From assembly GCA_050084515.1 (NCBI GenBank), contig CM114272.1, positions 16,492,001 through 16,556,000 on the forward strand: a stretch of 64,000 nucleotides of DNA. Reading direction: 5' to 3'. The notes beneath the pieces are model-generated. The model was not told the DNA's origin and did not search any database. It saw nothing but the letters and a program-made list of their open reading frames with translations. This stretch comes from Blasia pusilla (taxonomy: Eukaryota; Marchantiophyta; Marchantiopsida; Blasiales). Within the stretch, counting starts at the first letter, position 1, and each line of letters opens with the position of its first letter. The position numbers and the translations under genes are program-made. Below, in pieces: positions 59,361-64,000 of the stretch.

Positions 59361-60920
59361 CTAGGATGCACTACATATAAATCCCATACAAGCGAGATCC
59401 TCACCTGGGTCAGGGTAAGAGGTAGAAGTTGGAGTCAAACTAGCTGCTCGCAGCTCTATGCCTTCCCTAAGCTGCATCATCGTCATGGCAGCAATCCTCT
59501 GCTCCAACTGATCGATGCATGAGAGAAGTGCCGGCTCTGGTGCTCCTGCTCCATCTCCTCTGGCTGGTGGTGGTCCTCTACCACCACGTCCAAGACGAAC
59601 TCCCCGACCTCCTCCAGGACGACCGTCCCCAGGCCCTCGGCCTACCTCTAGACGTGCCCCTCGGCGAAGGTCAAAACATCTATCCCTAGTGTGACCATAT
59701 ATGTGGCAATGGTCACACTGGTGTTGTGGTGGGGCCATCCTCTGTGGCTCCTGAGCAATCGGAGGCGCTGGTGGTCCTCTCCCATGCTGTGGGCAATCTC
59801 TCTGCCTATGGGCCCGTCCACACGTCCAACAAGACCACATCGGTCCCTGTTGGACAACATATGTAGGTACGGGTTGTTGCCTCATAGGCTCACGGTACCC
59901 GCCCTGCTCTGTAGGCACACTCGCCCGCTCGTGAAACTGGTGCTCGGTGTGGCACCTGTGGGGTCACCGTCGCTCGTGGACCCGTCGACTCTCGAGAAAA
60001 TCTAGTGGTCACTACCTGCTCCTCACTCATGTTGAGCTCAATACGCTCAGACAACTCAATGGTCTTTGAGTTGTCTGAGCGTATTGAGGGGGCTTCGCTG
60101 TGTGAATCAGCACCGCATCTCGGACTCTCCTCCGTAGTTCTCGATCCAGAACCCCGTACCAATACTGGAGTGACTACGCCTCAGTCACTCCAAACGTAGC
60201 AATGATCAACCTCCTTATGCGTGTGAATGCCTCTCTCAAACTCTCATCCGATCGTCGCTGAAAATCCTGTAGACTCTTCAGCTTGTCAGTGCGTACGCCC
60301 TGGTAGCTCTTCCCCAAGTGTTGGAAGAACTCCATTGTGGGGCTGAAGCTGGGTGGCCCTCTACCACCAGAGGTCTCTGCCACATTGCCTGTCTCACTGC
60401 CCTCCTCTCCATCTAGTCTCCGGGCTGATGGTGTGGGTCTCTCTCCTCTCACAATCCCATCATATGCCTCGCGACCACTAGTGGACACATACCTTGGAGC
60501 CCAATACATCCTCCAGGCATCAATCTCGACTGAATATAGTGATCGAAACTCCATGTATTCATCCATCGGAGGACCCTCCAAGTGCTGGAACAACCCCTTC
60601 CATGCCATGAAAGGGTTGAACCGTGTCAGGGTCCGTATCTCCCAGAAGTCGCACCATGTGTCGAACTCCTAGATAAAATCATCTAAGTCGATGGTGCCCA
60701 CGGCACCCAAGAAACGACGCATGCCCCAATGGCCGATGTCGTCCATCTCCTGCCAAGTACTACTCTCTTTGTCTGCGATCTCGTCACAAGACCCAACATC
60801 CAGTGATGACGATCCAGCAACGGATGGGTGTCGAGGTAGCTCCTCACTGGTAACCCCTCGGTATCTCACTTCACTCCGTGTCACACCACTACTACTGCTC
60901 GCACTACCCCGTTCTTCCAA
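59361..60920 (-). pseudogene. gag with two zinc knuckles (copy 4)
   Basis: The first frame (60920-60174, one internal TAG at 60670) encodes a Ser-rich start, WQEMDDIGHWGMRRFLGAVG, then the capsid-like block LFQHLEGPPMDEYMEF and QDFQRRSDESLREAFTRIRR shared with copy 2. After a frame change, 59918-59361 encodes two zinc knuckles, CWTCGRAHRQRDC (C-x2-C-x3-H-x4-C) and CDHCHIYGHTRDRC (C-x2-C-x4-H-x4-C), followed by a Gly/Arg-rich stretch. These would bind element RNA. The piece between 60.17 and 59.92 kb contains a perfect hairpin that is not seen in copy 2. Confidence 0.82.
60037..60088. repeat. Perfect 23-bp hairpin inside gag of copy 4
   Basis: Arms 60037-60059 and 60066-60088 are exact reverse complements with a 6-base loop (TGGTCT). 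It lies in the gag region between the capsid-like block and the zinc knuckles and has no counterpart in copy 2. Confidence 0.9.
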
Positions 60921-60934
60921 ACCCTGGAAGAACG
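60910..60934. repeat. Perfect 10-bp hairpin near the gag start of copy 4
   Basis: CGTTCTTCCA (60910-60919), loop AACCC, TGGAAGAACG (60925-60934). Confidence 0.8.
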
Positions 60935-60959
60935 CCGTGATGACAAACCCTGTCTCACC

Positions 60960-62230
60960 CGCTCAAGCACTCAGACTCACCGAGAGTCTCCCACATGCCT
61001 CACTAGCTCACCTATGCTAACATCAATCCCGTGATGACATACCCGGCCTTGCGCACGCTCAACACTCGGGCTCACCATGAGCCTCCCAACTGACTCACCT
61101 AACCTAGCGACACTCTCTCGAGTCATACACGCGACCCCTACTCGGCAACCGCCGTATATCCATTCTTTTCATGCTACACATGAAAAGAATCTACACTCGT
61201 CACCATCACTGCACCCACCTAGCACCAGCTACTACCCGATACCCAGCAATCTCAATCACACACGACAAGTGCGGGAAAAGGGACTCGAATGGGTAACCTG
61301 ATCACGCCCTCCAACCTGATGCACCGTCAACATGCACTCCTCCACATGATATGACAATCTCCGCAACACAACACTCTCCTCGACCAACACGTCGATCCTG
61401 CCGTCAACAGTTGCGGACAACCCGTCGGTATCATGCGCACTGCCCCTCCATCGTCAACTCTCGCAACGCCCTGTCGCGCCCCAAAAACATCATGTCCCGC
61501 CCGCTATCCAACTATGTCGGTCACTCACCACGTCGACATCCTTCGTGCCACCATGTTGCCCATGCGCAACCACGTTCGCCAGATCGACCTCGTCCGTCCT
61601 ACCACGTTTGCCGCTACAGCTCCACCACATCCACTCCTACCACGTTGGAGGGGGGAAACTTGACCCGCAGCCGCCTTGGGCCCTAAATGCGGGGCGGGGG
61701 GGGAAGCGCCATCGCCGTCCGCCCGCTGTCCGCGTGTCGCCGCCCGTCTCTCCGCGCCCGCCGACGTAAACGCCCGTCAGCGCCCCCGACGGCTGCAAGC
61801 CCTAACTCTCTTTTCTTCTCTCTCTTGACACATGACGCTCCACCATACACTACACTGGGCTGCTGTCCCGCGTCAATCCATACCAGCAAAATCTGAGAAA
61901 AACGGACAGCGCTTCCGCCCACGGCCTTCCAAACAGAAAAATGACAAACACCCGCAACACACGCGTCTCCAGGGGCTCCCGACCAAGGCAACTCGCTTGC
62001 CTACCTGCAAACAACAAATTCCCACCAGCCCCTTGACATCTTTCTCATGTAAAAATATAAAGAGTAGTAAATACGGCACACCCGGCCTAAAACTCCACTC
62101 CTCAATCTACATCGGCATATTGAACCTCGTCCACCCTGTGCTATCAAAGAATCCGGACGCTAGCACCCTAGTCCTATCTCACACACATACAAGGGAGGTG
62201 CTCCAACGGCCCAACATGAGAAAGATGTCA
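60960..62230. other. Between Ty3/gypsy copies 4 and 5: possible copy 4 leader or LTR
   Basis: C-rich on the + strand, with a G run at 61690 and pyrimidine tracts near 61800. It has no similarity that I can see to the copy 2 LTR and no coding signatures. It would be the 5' leader or LTR of copy 4 if the family has divergent LTRs. Confidence 0.35.
61162..61190. repeat. Perfect 12-bp hairpin upstream of copy 4
   Basis: ATTCTTTTCATG (61162-61173), loop CTACA, CATGAAAAGAAT (61179-61190). Confidence 0.85.
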
Positions 62231-62256
62231 GGGGAAGAGCCAAAAGGCTCTTCCCC
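62231..62256. repeat. Perfect 11-bp hairpin just upstream of Ty3/gypsy copy 5
   Basis: GGGGAAGAGCC (62231-62241), loop AAAA, GGCTCTTCCCC (62246-62256). It ends about 25 bp before similarity to the retroelement begins. Confidence 0.85.
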
Positions 62257-62299
62257 TAAAAATAGGGTTGGGACAGGGTTCAGAGTTACCAGAGTTCCC

Positions 62300-63154
62300 T
62301 ACCGAGGGACATTTCATTGTTGGGGGCGCAGGACTTGGAGCGGGTAGGGACCATAGACTTGATCATTGCTTGTTGGCTGTGTCAGAGCCAATCGAGTGTT
62401 GGACGAGGTAGCGGGTTATTAGACACTCGGTCCATGTTATTTTGGGAGATGATGTGGATCTTGTGATATTTACATGAGCATCAGCCTCGTTCTCCAGCAT
62501 ACATTTTGGAGAATGTACCGATTTTGGTCCCGCGTGGTGACAAGTGCACATCAGGTGCGCGCATGGATCGGCTCGGCAGTGTTGTTGGATGCGGCGAGTG
62601 TAGGTTCTAGAGCACACCGCCCGTATCTTTGGTGGACCAACTTGGTTTCACATGAGGTGTTGCGGAGGGCTTATGCAAGAGTGGAACATCCCTCCAATTT
62701 TTTGGTGGATTCTATATTGGATCCGGGCCGTCGATCACAAGCAGTGAGGCATGATGATCGATCGTTGTTGACTGTGGTTAACATGATTGGCATGCCACGA
62801 GCAGCCTTTCCGACATTGGTGAGTTTTCTTGCTTCCTACGCTTTCAAGGAGACCAGATCTGGCTTGGTTTGGGATGACCATATACACAGGTTGGTGGAGC
62901 CCAACGCCGGTGAGCGAGAGCAAGCGATGGGATTCCCCATAAGAGTGACGGTAGTACGGTCACTATCGGAGGCATCACGACGTCATATCTTGGGTCACGC
63001 GATGGACCTAAACTGCTTGACATGGATTTTCAGCTTAGAAGTAGCTGAGCAACGTCGTTTGAGGATGCGACAGATCACAAAAGTTGCGTTGGTGAGCCCC
63101 ATGCCTACCGAGACGGTTGAGGAAGTGGCTGGGGGCAAGACCCGAGGAGATTGA
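62300..63154 (+). pseudogene. DNA methyltransferase C-terminal two thirds (copy 5)
   Basis: The sequence gives RVGTIDLIIACWLCQSQSS (motif IV with Pro to Leu, catalytic Cys kept), SMLFWEMM, a stop, then PAYILENVPIL (motif VI). The 226-codon frame 62474-63154 then has SVGSRAHRPYLWWTNL (motif VIII region, intact here where copy 4 has a stop), GLVWDDHIHRLVEP, EREQAMGFPIRVT and LGHAMDLNCLTWIFSL (motifs IX/X). It confirms the domain seen in copy 4 and supplies an independent reading of its C-terminal half. Confidence 0.85.
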
Positions 63155-63376
63155 CAAACCAAGGGTGATCGGGAGTGACATCCTTGGACGTCTTGGGATG
63201 TTTTGTAGGTACGCCAGGAGATGGTAGCCACAGCATCGAGCGTGGTTTCGGGTACTGTAAATGGAGATCCAATTTTGCAATTGACTGTAGGGGAGCAATC
63301 GAGTTTTGTTGTGTGAGACGGGGTTGCACCGTAGCCACCACCGACATCTGCGTCAGAGAGTCCTACAGTAGTCACG

Positions 63377-64000
63377 ATGGAGACTTGGGAGCCAGATATG
63401 GGCCCTAAGTTGACAGGAAGAGAGCGGCGCAAGATACACCAGTTCCTTAGGAGTTATAGGAGTTGTTTTGCATTTAGTATGCAGGATTTGGGTACGTTGA
63501 AGGGTTCAGGGATCCGCATTGAGTTCTCGAGTGACATGCCGATCTATCCACGACCCTACAGGTACATTGACATGGAGAGGGCTCTGATTCAGAGTAGGAG
63601 CCAGGACTAGTGGAGATGTCGCATGGAGAGTATGCATCTAACACTATCATGCCCGCCAAGAAGGATGTGCGTGGTAACTGGACGGATAGGCGGATGTGTG
63701 GAGATTACCGACCTATCAATCGGCAGACGAAGTCCGATAGATATGCTATGCCCACTCCTGAGGATATTTTTGATGCTATTGGGTATGCCAAGGTCTTCAG
63801 TTCATTAGATCTTTGAGCCGGATATCATCAACTGCCTATCAGATTGGAGTACATGCAGATGACGGCATTTTGGGGCATCGATCCGCACAGAAAGGATTGC
63901 TTGTACCAGTGGTGGTTCTTACCATTTGGGTTAAAGAACGCCCTGACTGAGTTTCAGAGGGTCATGGATAGGATCTTGGTAGGTCTGGATTTAACTAGGT
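63377..64000 (+). pseudogene. Reverse transcriptase start (copy 5)
   Basis: The frame 63377-63610 gives DLGTLKGSGIRIEFSSDMPI and ALIQSRSQD, then stops. The continuation at 63610-64000 gives SHGEYASNTIMPAKKD, GDYRPINRQTKSDRYAMPT, SSLDL, a stop, AGYHQLPI, TAFWGIDP and FLPFGLKNALTEFQRVMDRI. The frame break is the same 16-base loss as in copy 4. The YIDD box lies beyond the window. Confidence 0.85.

Larger units (their letters stand above)
53505..60960 (-). mobile_element. Ty3/gypsy copy 4: best-preserved DNMT- and PHD-encoding element
   Basis: Read on the - strand the order is gag with two zinc knuckles (60.92-59.36 kb), protease (59.16-58.15), DNA methyltransferase (58.09-57.06), reverse transcriptase (56.77-55.80), RNase H and integrase (55.69-54.21), integrase tail and PHD finger (54.18-53.72). 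Long stretches remain open, and the methyltransferase has no frameshift. Its 3' UTR follows that of copy 2 to about 53510 and then breaks where the LTR would start, so no 3' LTR is present. The 5' edge is not defined; sequence from 60.96 to 62.2 kb may be its leader or LTR but does not resemble the copy 2 LTR. Confidence 0.9.
62280..64000 (+). mobile_element. Ty3/gypsy copy 5: starts inside the methyltransferase, runs off the window
   Basis: Similarity to copy 4 starts abruptly near 62280, just before methyltransferase motif IV, and continues through RT to the end of the window. There is no gag or protease upstream, so this is a 5'-truncated or rearranged copy facing away from copy 4. RNase H, integrase and PHD finger would be expected beyond 64000. 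Confidence 0.85.

Overview
The window reads as a gene-poor, repeat-rich nuclear segment of a streptophyte, most likely a non-seed land plant (bryophyte, lycophyte or fern). The reasons are AT-rich intergenic DNA, GT-AG introns, an intronless plant-type F-box gene, and decayed Ty3/gypsy and R2-like retroelements. The species cannot be named from the sequence. Only two host genes are convincing. One is an F-box protein at 22,709-23,983 (-). The other is a ten-exon gene at 45,116-51,146 (-) that fuses phosphopantetheine adenylyltransferase, dephospho-CoA kinase and an HD-phosphohydrolase-like domain, the last two steps of CoA synthesis plus an extra domain.

Layout: 1-7 kb is AT-rich DNA with a GC-rich word array at 3.8-4.4 kb. 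7.0-8.8 kb is a decayed 3' half of a Ty3/gypsy element. 9.5-11.9 kb holds MITE-like elements, simple repeats and a 66-bp fold-back. 13.0-17.4 kb is a frameshifted non-LTR retrotransposon with a zinc finger, a reverse transcriptase and a restriction-like endonuclease. 18.5-19.6 kb holds two MITEs. 22.7-25.8 kb is the F-box gene and its GC-rich upstream region. 26.6-32.7 kb is repeats and intergenic DNA. 32.7-41.4 kb is a nearly full-length Ty3/gypsy copy. 42.9-44.3 kb is an unexplained GC-rich island. 45.1-51.1 kb is the CoA gene. 52.1-52.9 kb is a fragment of another endonuclease-type non-LTR element. 53.2-64 kb is a cluster of three Ty3/gypsy pieces.

The most notable system is the Ty3/gypsy family, present in five pieces. 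Combining the pieces gives gag with two zinc knuckles, aspartic protease, C5-cytosine DNA methyltransferase (motifs I, IV, VI, VIII, IX/X in the usual linear order), reverse transcriptase, RNase H, integrase and a C-terminal PHD finger. The protease-methyltransferase junction is in one open frame in the 36 kb copy, and the integrase tail-PHD junction is in one open frame in the 40.6 kb copy. The element therefore carried both a writer of DNA methylation and a putative histone reader. From memory, DNA methyltransferases captured by retrotransposons have been reported in charophyte algae and dinoflagellates; the combination with an integrase-linked PHD finger deserves checking for novelty. All copies here are disabled by stops, frameshifts or deletions.
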